Positions 12,819 to 25,000 are shown, counted from the first letter of the stretch. The stretch is DNA of 64,000 nt from Nematostella vectensis (GCF_932526225.1 NC_064043.1:4021501-4085500), one strand, 5' to 3'. Notes: a model not told the origin generated them from the sequence alone. Translations and numbers: made by a program.

Positions 12819-13552
12819 CTTGGATACAAGGAACACAGGTATCCCAAACGAGACGTTTTTGAAAACGCTGTGTCTACTTGCGCGGCTTCCGGTAAAGGAG
12901 GAAAAAAAACTCAGCTGCACGGCCGTCTTCCATTTTCTCGATTTTCAGCCTAAATAACAAGATTCTGGCTTTGAAAACCTTCCACGATTATTAAGAACAG
13001 CCAAGAGATGTTTTTCAGCTAGAAAAGCTGTGCAACGAGTGACCCGCAAATGCTCTAGTAACTAGTTGTTTTTTTTCCTCCTTTACCGGAAGCCGCGCAA
13101 GTAGACACAGCGTTTTGAAAAACCCCAAATGCGCATTGCGCGCCAAAGGGCGATTGCTAAAAAAAGGTACAATAACAAGTTTTAGAAAAAATACAAGTTG
13201 AAAAAATCTGTTTATTTATTTTTTTATACTTTTCTTATTTTACTATTCGCTACCCTGTATGAACGCTAGAAGTTATTATTTAGCAGCTAAAAAATCAAGT
13301 CCCCTACTCCCCCTCCCTCTCCCTTCAATCACATTCCAATATAAGCTCATCGAATCACATAAACGATAAAGCTCGTCTACTCCCAGATCGAAGAATACTT
13401 TTTTTTTAAAGTAATGGTGATAATTTTGGCATCTAAAACAACAAACATTCACGATGCTGCAAGTTTGTTGCTACGCGACGGACTATAATAAAAACGAGCG
13501 AATCCTCAATGAACGAACGCAGTTATCAGAATTCGAAAGCAAATCCCTCGAC
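12819..13552. promoter_or_regulatory. Head-to-head spacer between MAN2C1 and the VWC gene
   Basis: The two start codons point away from each other across 734 bases. The spacer carries a 56-bp inverted repeat (separate entry). The MAN2C1 start codon is embedded in CAAGATGGCGGAC, a YY1-type motif that often overlaps translation starts. No TATA box was recognised. Use as a bidirectional promoter is inferred from geometry. Confidence 0.55.
12855..13123. repeat. 56-bp near-perfect inverted repeat upstream of MAN2C1
   Basis: Arms 12855-12910 and 13068-13123 are reverse complements with a single mismatch near one end; the loop is 157 bases. Each arm contains a G+C-rich core (CTTGCGCGGCTTCCGGTAAA) including a CCGGAA ETS-type site and an A8/T8 run. 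The inner edge of the left arm is only 37 bases from the MAN2C1 ATG, so it may lie in the 5' UTR or core promoter. It is not flanked by an obvious target duplication. Confidence 0.95.
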
Positions 13553-15302
13553 ATGGTTCTCCTGTGCCGTTTTATCGGATTCTTTATCGTGGTTTTGGTC
13601 CTGTACCCGCCACATACCCAATCAGGTGGGTAGAAGTTTGTGTTTTAACAGGGTGGTACAGGGAACGAGAAACAAGATTTGGCCATTTTTCACTGTCGAG
13701 AAACGTGAAATCGTCCATTTCGACGTCCGTGAAACGTGATTTAACTCTCCTCGTGAAACCTGACTTAAAAGTCTCCGTGAATCGAGATTTAGCTCAAGTT
13801 TTCTTAAGTGTTTTGAACGGAGGATCATATAGATAGATATGTTTGTTTAACTTCATGTAGAACTGTTGACAAGTTTGACAGCATAGACGGGATTTAAATT
13901 GAACATTAGAGCTTTTCGCTAAAACTATATATCATCATATACCCTACAGCATGTTCTGGGGTAAAAAAAACATCTAGCAGGTATTCTTCTTTGTCTATAA
14001 AAATTGAGTTTCTCCCCACGTTAGGCAGCAAATGTGCCAAAGATTACCCCAAAAATATTTTTCCCGCCATTAACTTACTCCATTACGATATTACAATCCG
14101 GAGAAAGTATACGCAAGAACTATCCAAAACAATACAAATTAACCCTAAATAATCCAGATCTGGCGAATGGAACACCTGTACTGTTTAAGGGGGAATCACG
14201 CAACTGTGAACTACCAATCCCCAGAAGATTGCGTGATTTGTCAAAAAAAAAATTATTCGATTGTGATTGCTTGTCGGCTATATTCAAGCAAACAAAAAGA
14301 ACTAGTTTGTTCATTCGCTGCAAAAATTCTGCTTAAAATACCTTTTTTACAGTTAATGCAACTTTCCCAAACATGGGGAATTTAAAGAGGACATTATCAG
14401 CAACTGCGCATTCTGTTTGCGCATGGAATTTTAAGTATCCCGTAGTGCACCCCAAATCCTATGATTATTTTAACGTACCAGGCAAATAAACAATAGAACC
14501 GTCTCTCTATAATCTGCTCATGATAGGTTGTCAAGTAAACCGTGGCCCACGGAAAAACTAATGACGAAGCCCCTTGCCTTTTTGCTACTCATACTTGAAG
14601 AAACTTGTGCCTTCCCTTAATCATTGGGCTTCACGCGTATTTCGGCACCTCCAGATTTAAATATCGTTGTGTATTACAATTAGCGCTTTTGTTAACATTT
14701 TGAGGCAACTCAAAAAGTAGTTGATAGATGAGGTGAAAATTTGTTACAGATTACAGATACAATACTCATTGTATCAATTGTTGCTTTGACAACTAGTCAA
14801 AAGCTGGCTTTCAGTTCATGCCACGTATCATTGCGCCACATGGACAAATATTAGTGTAGCTTTTGACCAAAGTTGCCAAACAACGTGTATGCGCTGATCT
14901 TTTCATTTTACATATCCGACAGCAAAATACCGAATTAAACCCCATTAAATGGGGTTCTGTAAAGGAAGGTAACACATTTTACCCAATTACACGAAATAAT
15001 CAAATTTCGTTTGTTTCCGCGCAGCATCAGTAAGCGGCCACGCGGGCTGTGCCTACGATGGAATCCTTCACAGCAGAGGAGACAAATTTACAGACAAAGA
15101 ATGCAAGAAGTCTTGCGAGTGCATTCCGTGGGGTCAACTGTCGGTATCAATCTGTAGCCCCCTGTGCCACGCCCCTATAGATGAGTGCTTCAAAGGCGAG
15201 GTGAAGGTAGTCAAGTACGAGCCCGCAGGACTAAAGGGCAGCGGATGCACTTGTAAAGTGGTCGAGTGCAAGAGTGAGGATGGGACGGTGGTGATGACGT
15301 AA
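13553..15302 (+). CDS. Small secreted single von Willebrand factor C domain protein
   Basis: Two exons: 13553-13625 and 15025-15302, donor CAG then GTGGGT, acceptor CGCGCAG, phase 1, giving 116 residues. Residues 1-24 are a clear signal peptide (MVLLCRFIGFFIVVLVLYPP, then HTQS). The mature part has ten cysteines spaced as in VWC domains: GCAYDG, KECKKSCECIPWG, SICSPLCHAPIDEC, then GCTCKVVEC near the C-terminus. No other domain follows, so it is a stand-alone VWC protein that could bind growth factors or be an innate or matrix factor; function is not determined. AATAAA follows at 15386. It diverges from MAN2C1 and converges on POLR1E. Confidence 0.85.
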
Positions 15303-15385
15303 TGGACCGAGGATTGCGCGGTAGTTAATAGAACAGATACATTCCATTCACAATATTATTGTACGCGTCTGCTTGTATTTAAAAC

Positions 15386-15391
15386 AATAAA
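15386..15391 (+). terminator. Polyadenylation signal of the VWC gene
   Basis: AATAAA 83 bases after the stop codon, within an A-rich stretch. It leaves about 300 bases before the convergent POLR1E stop codon. Confidence 0.6.
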
Positions 15392-15688
15392 AAAAACGAG
15401 AAGCACAAAAAAAGGTTTATCCAGTGGATGTCTTGAGCTAGAATATCCACTTAGCTCTAAAACTGCTTCCTTCTGAACGTTATCAACAAATACAACTTCT
15501 CTTACCTCTAATCCTCCCCTCTTCCCTTTCTTATTTTACCCTTTGGTACTTATCAAAATAACCAGGCCGACAATGAATTTTTGAGAAAAGAAAAAAAACA
15601 CTACATGACAAATATCCAGCATGCCAGTTACCGTAAAAAAAATCCCTCTTAACAAAAAAGTCAATCCCATGCAAGGCGATGACAGCTA

Positions 15689-15694
15689 TTTATT
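15689..15694 (-). terminator. POLR1E polyadenylation signal overlapping its stop codon
   Basis: On the minus strand the stop codon TAA (15695-15693) runs directly into AATAAA (15694-15689). A 3' UTR of only about 20 bases would result if it is used. Confidence 0.5.
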
Positions 15695-18600
15695 AGATGT
15701 TAGGGAAATTAGGAGGCAGTGGAGTAACAAGTGAAGCAGTCCGTGTATCAGCTGCTGCTGTCTCCCCGTCAACTTTCCTCTTCCTCCCTGTTCCAGCGCT
15801 GTCTACTGAGCACCCCAATACTCGCATATGATTGGCCACCCTTAAAGTGTAAAATACTGTGCTTTAGATATTGCACATCAATTCTGCCATAGCTAAAAGC
15901 ACACTTTTATGTCAAGATTACTCAAACTCCCTGCTAGCTAACAATCCCCTGGAGGCTATCTTCCAGTCATTTAGTACTTGGATAAGTCAAAAACCTTGCC
16001 ATTTCAGACTTTTTTTTGTCTCAATCGAGGGCTATAGGTGACAAGGTTTCAAAACACTTGATAAATCACAGCCCTTTACTAAACAGCACTAGGATTACCA
16101 TTACAGGCACCACTACCCTCATTGGATCGATAGACAAAGGAAATGTTGTCAAACAACTTGAAATCACCTTCTGGGGGCAGATGGGTGCAATACCATTTGA
16201 GGATCCTTCAATAAGAAACAACCCATTCCCCCTCCCTGCCTACCAAGCACACCCCACTCTACGTACATGCCTGTGACTGCATTCTGCATGTCATGATAGC
16301 ACATATTTCTACTTTTATTTTCTAATTTTCAAGTAAAATAAAAATATATATTCCTAAAATCTGTGAAATGCAACATCTCATAAATAGACACAATAAAACG
16401 CCCAAGCATTTACAGATATAAAGGTACACTCACTTTTTAGGATCCATTTTCAGAGACTTTCCAATTGAATTACAGTCCACAATGAAGTCATCGATAATGA
16501 GAGCCAACACAAGTATGTAGGAAAGTAGCCTGTCTTTCAGCCTTTTGGGTACAAGCCTGTAAACAGAAGAAAAAAGAAAAGGAGGCTATAGATAAACACT
16601 ATCCTATAATATGTAAATTCACGTCTGATTATATTAAGACAATAACAGATACAGTAGGTTGTGTGATAATGTATGTCTGTCCAAGAGTTCCTTTTTATCA
16701 GTCCAAAACAGTCAGTATGCAGACTATTTAAATCAGGAGTCCTAAGAAGATCAGAGGCTTAACCCTAAGACAGGCCATTCTGGACCAATACTCCAATTTC
16801 TTTATATCACATTGATTTTCTTATGTTAAATTCTAATGGGCATTTAAATTGCCAGCTTCACTTCGCCTTATTACTGTACCTATTGCCACGACGCTGAGGA
16901 TTTTCCAAAGTGAACATTCTTAGCAACTTGTTCTTTATCATGTCAGGCACATTGCTAAGCACATCTGATGGCAGAAAAATCATTCTTTGATGACATGTCC
17001 ATCTGAGTACAAGAATCTACGTACAAGGGCTCCATATCATACTATATAGTGATAAGGTGGCTGAACAAAGTAGGGTCAGGAAAAAGGTCAGTACTCGGTC
17101 AGTAACTTTACCAATATAAAAGTTTTGTCTGTTACTTACTTCAGCCAAATTACAGATAAAAGCAGGAAATAAATAGTAAAACAAATTGTCCCAGAGCTTT
17201 TCACAGCACAAACCCTGTGAAGATGGAGTTACTCCACAGGTTTTTTTCCTCTTGAAAGAGGAAAAAAAATATGGAAGCTTTGGTCTTTGTTTTAAATACA
17301 CCGAGTACTTCACAATTGACTATTTCGTGGAAGAGGTTTTCGCTAGTTTTACATGAGGGTATATCAAGGTTTAAGGAGCTGCTTCATCTAGTGATGCGAT
17401 GGGTAACGACTGACCTTTCTTATTAATAGCCTTGTAATTGAGGTGATACAGTGTTATCATGTATGACAGGTAGAGCAGGAGACATGATTTATGGGCTCTC
17501 TGTTCTGGATCCATCGGCATCACAGCAGCATGATGCAAGATGTACTCAGGGAACCTAAAACATAAGCAAGATATCACGGTAGACATGAGCCAAGGGGACT
17601 GATAAAAAAAGGTAACAGTTTTACAAGAGTGATTTCAGTTTTGTAATCAAACTCAACTGTTCCTTTAAAATATCAAAAGTGTGGCTCTAATGCTTATTTA
17701 CACAGTGTTTGTTCTATTGCTTAGCTAGGCAACGTTTGTTTAAAATTCAATACTGCATTGTACCTAGATTGTTGTCTCCATTCGTCAATGGTGTCTCTCT
17801 TAGAAGCTTCCAGTTCCTTTGCTGGTCCTCTAATAGTCTCATATTCTGGAGGAGTTATTACTTGGGAAGTTAAAAAAAAATTCCCAAAAGTATCTCAAAA
17901 ATACAAAATACCCTCCCAGTTCCAAGCCTCATACATTCAGATGTAACAATCTTTCTGAGAATTTACAATATTTTCTGACGTAATCCAAGATTATTGACTC
18001 TAAGAGGATAAGAGGATACTATTATCCAATCTGTAGACATCTGAGGGCTCAAGTGCATTCTGATTATAGGGAGGAATACTTGATGACTGTTCTGGCTCTT
18101 CCATTTCTGGAAATGAAAAAGGGATTATATGAGTGAGGTTTATAACATTCTTGATGGTACAGGGCAAAGATAAAAAGTTAACTTGTGAATGACTTAATAC
18201 ACCTTTGCCTGTTTGATTCTTTGGTGAATAAAATAATATTGTAAATTGCAATTTATATGCAGGACTGCATGCCTTGGCCTGCAACAATCTGTGGGAAGAA
18301 CCAAAAAATAATGAAACTATTGATAAACATGGATCTGAATCTGAAACTGTCATATTATTTGGTGAGCTTATGACATACCACTGAATGATGTACTCAGTGA
18401 GCTTAGGACTTACCAGTGAATGATGTACTCAATGGGCCTTTGACTTACCACTAAATGATGTATTCAGTGAGCCTTGACTTACCACTGAATGATGTATTCA
18501 GTGAGTCTTGACTTACCAGTGAATGATGTATTCAGTGAGTCTTGACTTACCACTGCATGATGTATTCAGTGAGCATTGACTTGTATTTATTGGGCCTTTG

Positions 18601-21600
18601 ACTTACCAGTGAATGATGTATTCAGTGAGCCTTTGACTTGTATTTATTGGGCCTTTGACTGACCAGTGAATGATGTACTCAGTGAGCCTTTGACTTAGCA
18701 GTGATAGATGTATTAAGTAAGCCTATGATTTATCAGTGATAGATGTATTCAGTGAGCCTATGACCTACCAGTGAATGATGTACTTATTGGGCCTTTGACT
18801 TATGAGTGATTGATGTATTTATTGAGCCTTTGACTTACCAGTGAATGATAAATACAGTAAGCCTTGATATTTAAGTGAATGATGATAAGGTGAGCCTTTG
18901 ACTTACCAGTGAATAATATATTCAGTGGGCCTTTGACTTACCAGTGAATGACGCATTCAGTGAGCCTTTGACTGCATTGACAACTGTAGTATCAAGTACA
19001 TCCTCTTCTATCATGTTCTTCTGACGTGAGACCATGGCTCGCTTCTTTTTGTTGCTTCCAAATGCCTCAGTGAGACGATCATTCTGGATGTTGAAAATAA
19101 ATTAAAAACATACATCTGTTCTAGTACTGTTACAACAGGCCTCAAATCATGACTCTGCATTAATGTTTGCATTTTACATTTGTAGGAAATACCTTTTCCA
19201 GATATGACATATCTTTCTTGGAATCCTCTTGTTCTGTAGCTGCAGCTGTCTCTGCATTTCATAATGTAATACATATTGTGTGAGGGATGGATAGTATATA
19301 ACCTTCAATTACAGTATGATTCTCTTCAATAAATGGTCAGCGAAAAAAAAATCAATAACTTTAATAATTTACTGTATACTTCTGGATGTAAGAGGTCATC
19401 CTTTTAACTTTCCTGATCCATTCAAAAAATGTGTTGTTTTTTTAAATACTCACACACCTAGGATCTTTGGCTGGAGCGTAAACATTTGAGCATCATACAC
19501 ATTCATGTCACCAGTCGACGTATCATGGACACCAACCAGGTATCTGACAGAGCAAATTAGATTAACAGCATGATTTAAGAAAATAAAAGCTAACAACATG
19601 ATGACAACAGTCCTGTTCTTACTTGCACAGGCTACTTGCTCTTGAAAATAAAAGCTATATGTGACCCGGCAAGGGAAAACGTACACTAGAGAAGGCAATA
19701 TCGTTCTTCTGAAGACGAGATCGTGCTCCCTGTTTTTAAAATCGTTCATCACCGAGGCGAGAAAGTTTTTCCGATTTTCAAGATCGTTTATCAGAAGAAA
19801 AGATCGGCTTCACAAAGACAAGAACTTATTTCTGGGATTTAAAAAACGTTCATCAGTGCGAGAAACCCTGAAACAAATAACGTTCTTCCGATTTTTATAA
19901 TCGTTACCAAAAAGACAACATCGCTCTTTCGAGGAATGCTTGGTTACATAATTTTAATTTTGAGCTATATTTCAGCTTAGTCTATGTGACTTTAAAGCTG
20001 CGGTGTAACAAGTGATGTTTTGCAAAGACAAGTAAATTAGCTGACTTGCTTTCTTAGTTTGCATGCGGCTCAATTTGAACACCTTACCTATTGCGATGAT
20101 CGTAATAGCAAATTATAGCTCAGTTATAGGAAATTCTTTTTTTAGAGATCTTATTGATGCTGAGTTAGAGCGTTTTTTTTCGAATTTCTAGAGATGATCT
20201 TCCGAATTATTAGAATGTTCTCCCAAACTTCAAGAGAATGATCTCCAAATTTTTAGAGTATGAGGTTAGAGCCTTTTTTCGAATTTGAAGGGGACAAACT
20301 TCCGAATTTAAAAAACGTTCTTCCGATTGTGCCCCGGGAACAAGTTCGCTTATGAATGATATATCGAAGCAAAATCGTTCCCTCATTATTAACAATATTG
20401 TTCCCTCATTATAGAAAAAGCGTTCATTGATCTTCCAAATTTGCCCAAAAACGTTTTTGCTAGTGTACGTTTTCCTTTGCCGGGTCACATGTTATAACAA
20501 CATGATGGACAAGGGTCCTGTTCTTACTTGCACAGACTACTTGCTCTTGAAAATTGACCAAAGTTCTGACCATTGTATTCCATCTTTTCTGATTTTGCAA
20601 CCTATCACCATAACAATAGAGTAGAGCATGTCATGAGAGATAACACTTTGAACATGCAGAGTTATTTTACTACAAACAGAGCAAACTAAATTTTAGTAAG
20701 GGTGGGAAACAGGATTCCCTCGAATAGAATAATATTGCAGTTGGGAGAGGGGCACTTATTCGAGACAGGGAGCTTTTTGGAATTTGGGATGCCTAAGTGC
20801 TATTGATATTTTACTGTAACACCTGTATCGAGCCGGTTGTGCTGAATAACGTATGCACATGTTTGTGTTCCGGCAAAAATATACACTATCGTAGTATTGA
20901 GTCGTTGGATGAAAGGCTGACTTCACTGGCTGTTTTGACTAAGTGTACAGCATTAAAACCATACTGTACAAAAGATGATAGATTTGCTTGATAATAAGGA
21001 AGTCATAAAGAAAACTATATCCTTAGTTTGCGCTAGTTTTCTTAGCATTCGCCAAAAAGTGACAGTTTGCTGGTAAAAAGCCGCCATTTAGAAAAAGGCT
21101 GGTTTAACGGTGCAGTACTGGAAGTAGTCTTGCACTTTTTAGCACTGGCTATCAAGCCAAATACAGTAGTACCACACACCACAGGCAACCCATACAATTA
21201 AAAAGCATTACCAAAGTTCTGCGTTGCTTTTTTCTTCTGTCTGCTTTATCTGCCCATCGATAGTAAGAAAACTTGAGTCCATCTTTCCTCTTTCCCTTCT
21301 TGTCTGCTGTTAGGCAACCATTTGTAAACTGAACTGCAATCGAGAATGGCAACGAACCATGCTCACATTAAATTTCAAAAATCCTGTTTGTGAAGAATAT
21401 TTATTCGTTGTATACTATTCCTAAAGTGTTATCTAGCTCAGCTTCGATGTGTAAATTCTTCAATGATTTACATCGTTACGGTCTAAATCAAAATCATATT
21501 AAGCTTAAACAAAATGTGCAAAGGGACGGAGCATTAATAAAGTCAATGGTTTTGTATGGCCAATAATGAGTAAATCCATTTTAAACCGCAGAACTGTAGG

Positions 21601-21710
21601 TAACGCAATCGAGAATAATTGTGACGATATTGTCATTAAAATTGCATACCTAAGATGGGCTGTAATCCGTCTTCTTCCAAAGGAACATAAGTCAGCCTGG
21701 CGGTCGCCAT
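15693..21710 (-). CDS. POLR1E: RNA polymerase I subunit RPA49 / PAF53
   Basis: Subunit of the RPA49/RPA34 heterodimer that supports rRNA gene transcription in the nucleolus. Twelve exons: 21650-21710, 21212-21333, 20528-20601, 19458-19543, 19193-19251, 18942-19083, 18020-18106, 17764-17860, 17415-17554, 16880-16964, 16434-16556, 15693-15840; joined phases are consistent and give 407 residues, close to the vertebrate length. N-terminal dimerisation part: PILVQFTNGCL and YLVGVHDTSTGDMNVYDAQM. Linker: LTEAFGSNKKKRAM. C-terminal tandem winged-helix part: SDVYRLDNIITPPEYETIRG, the LLLYLSYMI segment, and RLKDRLLSYILVLALIIDDF. Two donors are weak (AATA then GTATCC at 18020; GTGTGT at 19458). Starts 305 bases from the divergent CRAL-TRIO gene. 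Exon ends in introns 3 and 6 are duplicated. Confidence 0.92.
18358..18965. repeat. POLR1E: Minisatellite built from POLR1E exon 6 end plus its splice donor
   Basis: About 18 degenerate copies of a 33-36 bp unit, plus-strand core GACTTACCAGTGAATGATG followed by TATTCAGTGAGCCTTT. The last copy (about 18936-18968) is the real end of exon 6 with its donor (exon edge 18942). Reading on the minus strand, each intact unit is exon tail CATTCACTG followed by GTAAGTC, so about nine intronic copies retain a full-strength donor sequence. Some units are fused or shortened (GTATTTATTGGGC variant). Confidence 0.93.
19592..19650. repeat. POLR1E: Duplicated POLR1E exon 3 end and donor
   Basis: This stretch matches the real exon 3 end and donor region at about 20497-20553, with shared CCTGTTCTTACTTGCACAG and CTACTTGCTCTTGAAAA. 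Both the coding tail and the GTAAG donor are preserved. The two copies are separated only by the inverted-repeat element at 19659-20490, so the element seems to have landed between or within a tandem duplication. Confidence 0.85.
19659..20490. mobile_element. Non-autonomous DNA transposon (MITE-like) with about 32-bp terminal inverted repeats
   Basis: Left end ATGTGACCCGGCAAGGGAAA then ACGTACACTAG; the right end is the reverse complement with one difference (GCAAAGG). Length 832 bases in POLR1E intron 3. The inside is made of degenerate short repeats around CGTTCTTCCGA and AATCGTT, and holds no transposase. Family not assigned. Confidence 0.85.
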
Positions 21711-22015
21711 TTTGAAAATAATTACACGTGCGATAGTGTGCCATCCATCCGAAAGTCTGATTGGCCAATTTGATTCTAATTGACCAATCAAATTTCGTGA
21801 TAGATATAGACTATAGTATGTTTCACGCCAATCAAGGGATTTGTTGTTGATAGCTTGCAAGAAGTCAAATCCAAGTACCTGTCATTCTCTGGTTTTAATA
21901 ATTCAAAATCAAACTCATTGTTTGTATCTGAAAGGAGGGACACCATTCCTGGGCTTCCTATCACCTCATGCATTCTTAGTCGCTGAGAGAAAAGTATGGG
22001 AAAATCGATTAAAAA
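21711..22015. promoter_or_regulatory. CCAAT-rich divergent promoter region, POLR1E / CRAL-TRIO
   Basis: The two ATGs are 305 bases apart and point away from each other. CCAAT boxes occur in both orientations at 21760-21769, 21784-21788 and 21828-21832, and there is no convincing TATA box. The POLR1E start lies in AAAATGGCGACC, a YY1-like context. Shared promoter use is an inference. Confidence 0.65.
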
Positions 22016-25000
22016 ATGACAACTATAGAATCACTTGCACTTATGAATTATCGAGAGGAGGATTTTCTGGAAATAAAAAAGCGAACGAAGGTAAGAATCG
22101 ATTTGCTTGCCGTATTATTCAATCGATAGCTTATTTTGCTGCTGTGAATTAACCGTATAATCCGATTTTGTCCAATTCGAGCATTTCGCTTTTGCAAATT
22201 TATCTTTTAACGACATTTTTGCAGCTATAACAACAACATGGTAGCTACTATAGCAACTGTACATTTCCTCTGTCAGATAAATATGTGTTTTGTTGACTAT
22301 TAATATTTGTTTACTATTGCATTCATGAACAGGTTCTATTTGAAAAGGAACCACTAAAGGTAAGAAACAGAAAAATACATGTTTTAAACCCTCATTTTTT
22401 CTATTTTTTCATCACCGGTCTAGAACAGGTCCCTGATAAAGATTGTCATAAAAGTACAAAAGTAGCTATCATACTATTTTTGTCCGGCAAAAATTTAATT
22501 CTTTCGTATCCCTCATAATTGTTATGCCCAACATTTCCTATTATGAAAAAGGTTATACTTTTGATGATGGTAATTGCCTAGGGCCGGAAATTGAACATCA
22601 TAAAACATTGAAATCTAGTTTCTAATTTATGACCCACGTACTGGTTGTTTGTTTGGATGGCACGGCCAAAAATAGTACAAGAGAACCCGCATGTTTTTTA
22701 AAGTTGGTTCAACTGCATCACTTCCCCAAAAACACGCAACACCGCAATATAGAATAATGAATTATCTATTGTGTTTTACCCTCCTGCGCAGAAAGCTTTG
22801 CGCGGTAGAGTACTTGCGTTGGGTATTCAAAACTGTTCGCAGGAAAAGAGTGGGCATGTGAGGATCTCGAATGTTTGGGAAATGTAGAAATGCGGAGCGG
22901 ATTTCCCTGGAAGATTCGAGTAATTGGCCTCAACTGAAAAGGATGGAGGGGGGGGGGGGGGGTGGCATAGGCTCCTAACAAAACTAGAACGATCATTCTA
23001 TTCTCTCTTACAACCCCTCCCCCGATAAGCTTCTATTTGATAATGCCTTATTCCCCCTTGTTGGTTAAAACTCGAGCACCTTGTTAGGCAAAAGTCTCAA
23101 CACGCAAATGCCTAATCTTAAGGAATCCCCCTACCCCTTGATCCAATCTTTAGATTAATCAGCAAACCCTTTCTCCTAGGCCCAGACGGACGCCTGTCTA
23201 AAAAGATTCCTACGCGCGTTTTTAGACGTGGACGAGGCGCACACAGCCTTACTGAAATACATCAAGTGGCGCGATGACTACGGCGTCGACTATCTTAGCA
23301 ACGATGATGACGTCATACAGGAAGTCGATACCGGGAAGGCTGTGGTTCTGGACTTTCCAGATCACAGTGGAAGGTGAGATGGGGGACCGGGCGTCTGTCT
23401 TTTGCGTTTGGGGGGAGGGGGGATGGGGCGATTTTTGGGGGGAGGGGGGTCGTCGAGGCTCTAGAGAGAGGGGGATAGTGTGTGTGCTGGGGGAGGTACG
23501 GAGAGAGGAGGAGTTACAATGAAAGATGAGGATCGGCAAATGACGTAGGCTTATTGTCGTTGCTTTTGATGAGAAACGTAATTGTCGCATTGCCTTTGTT
23601 GTTTTAGGCCAATCATTCTTATAAACGCCAGACTTCACGACGCGAGGAACAGGGACCTTGAAGTCATTACAAAGTTTATCATCTATACTCTTGTAAGATA
23701 CCACCTAGTCATAATGGAGATAACGATAAGGGCATAAGGGCATTTTTTGCATCAAGGCATTGTTTGAAACGAGTCTCAAAATGTAATAAGGCCGTGGCAA
23801 TCCTTAGGAAAGGATGTCATAACTACATGAAGTTTTGTTCGTAGACAAAGTAAAGTAATACAATATTCAATTGGTCCACCTCCCATGTAACTTGTTGGTT
23901 GCACTGCTCCCTGCCTGTTTTTCTATCGAAAGTAAAAAACTATTGTCTTCTTTAGCAAATACTCATTCTAGTATAAATAGGCAAAGTTCATGGGATAAAG
24001 TGTACGTTGTAGTGAAATACCTTACAGCCAGACGTGCAACAAAGCTTGTACTGAGAAAACTTTTCTTTTCTATTTTTTTGTTTAGGAAATGGCCTTGAGA
24101 AAGTGCAACGAAGACATAATAGATAATGTCTGCATCGCATTCGATATGAAGGTAAAGTGTCTTTGATTTTGTTAACGTCACTGTCATTCGGAATAGAACA
24201 GGAATTGTAGAAGCCACCAAAGGACCGTTGTTGTAATTATTTTGTTTAATTGCTTCGTTGTCGTCAATCGATCAATGCAATTGCTGCTTCTTTGTTTTTG
24301 TCTCCATTGTCTTCGTTTTTGCTGCTGTTGTATCAGTAGGTGATGGTAGTAGCTGTGATGTTATCGTTGTCAAGCCGAAACTTAGTCTCTAAAGAGGCCT
24401 TATCAGGCACACCTTTGTTATTGTATTTTTAAAAGCAATATTAAAAGTCAATATATGAGGAGAAATCTCGAAGTAACCACCCGGGGGCGTGTCTAGAGAC
24501 AAACGCAGGGTGCGGTCCAGAGTAGTAATAGACTGACCACGGGGCAATTAGGTTAATAGGTCACTGACACATCTAGAAGCTTTTTCTATCCAAATTCACA
24601 CATAAGATTAACAGTCTTTCTAGCCACCAGCGAAGGGGTAAACCGGAGTCGAACTCATCTCGTCACATGATCAGGGTGGGGGTACATGCCCCTCGGACCC
24701 CCCCCCCCCCCCCCCCCCCACTGGACACGCAACTGTATTATGCTTATTTACCGAAGTCGTCGCAAAATATCGCAACAGCTCCTCCAAATCAGCCGATGAA
24801 AATGGATGCTTTTTCATACTTGGCGCTTTGTGAAGATGACAAAATGGCGGGTGACAAAGTCTCTTTAAAGTCCTAACTATATAATTTGTATTCTTGTTTT
24901 GGCAGGGCTTCTCGTTTAGCAACATGGATTACGGATTCGTGAAGCAGCTGATATGGCTACTGTCCCGTAGATATCCCGAGCGGCTGGGAGTCTGCCTTCT

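Noticed and set aside
13640..13830. ORFs with repeated CGTGAAACGTGATTTAA-like segments after VWC exon 1
   Set aside because: They fall in the intron of the VWC gene, are short, and look like a degenerate short repeat; I could not define unit or copy number well enough to list it.
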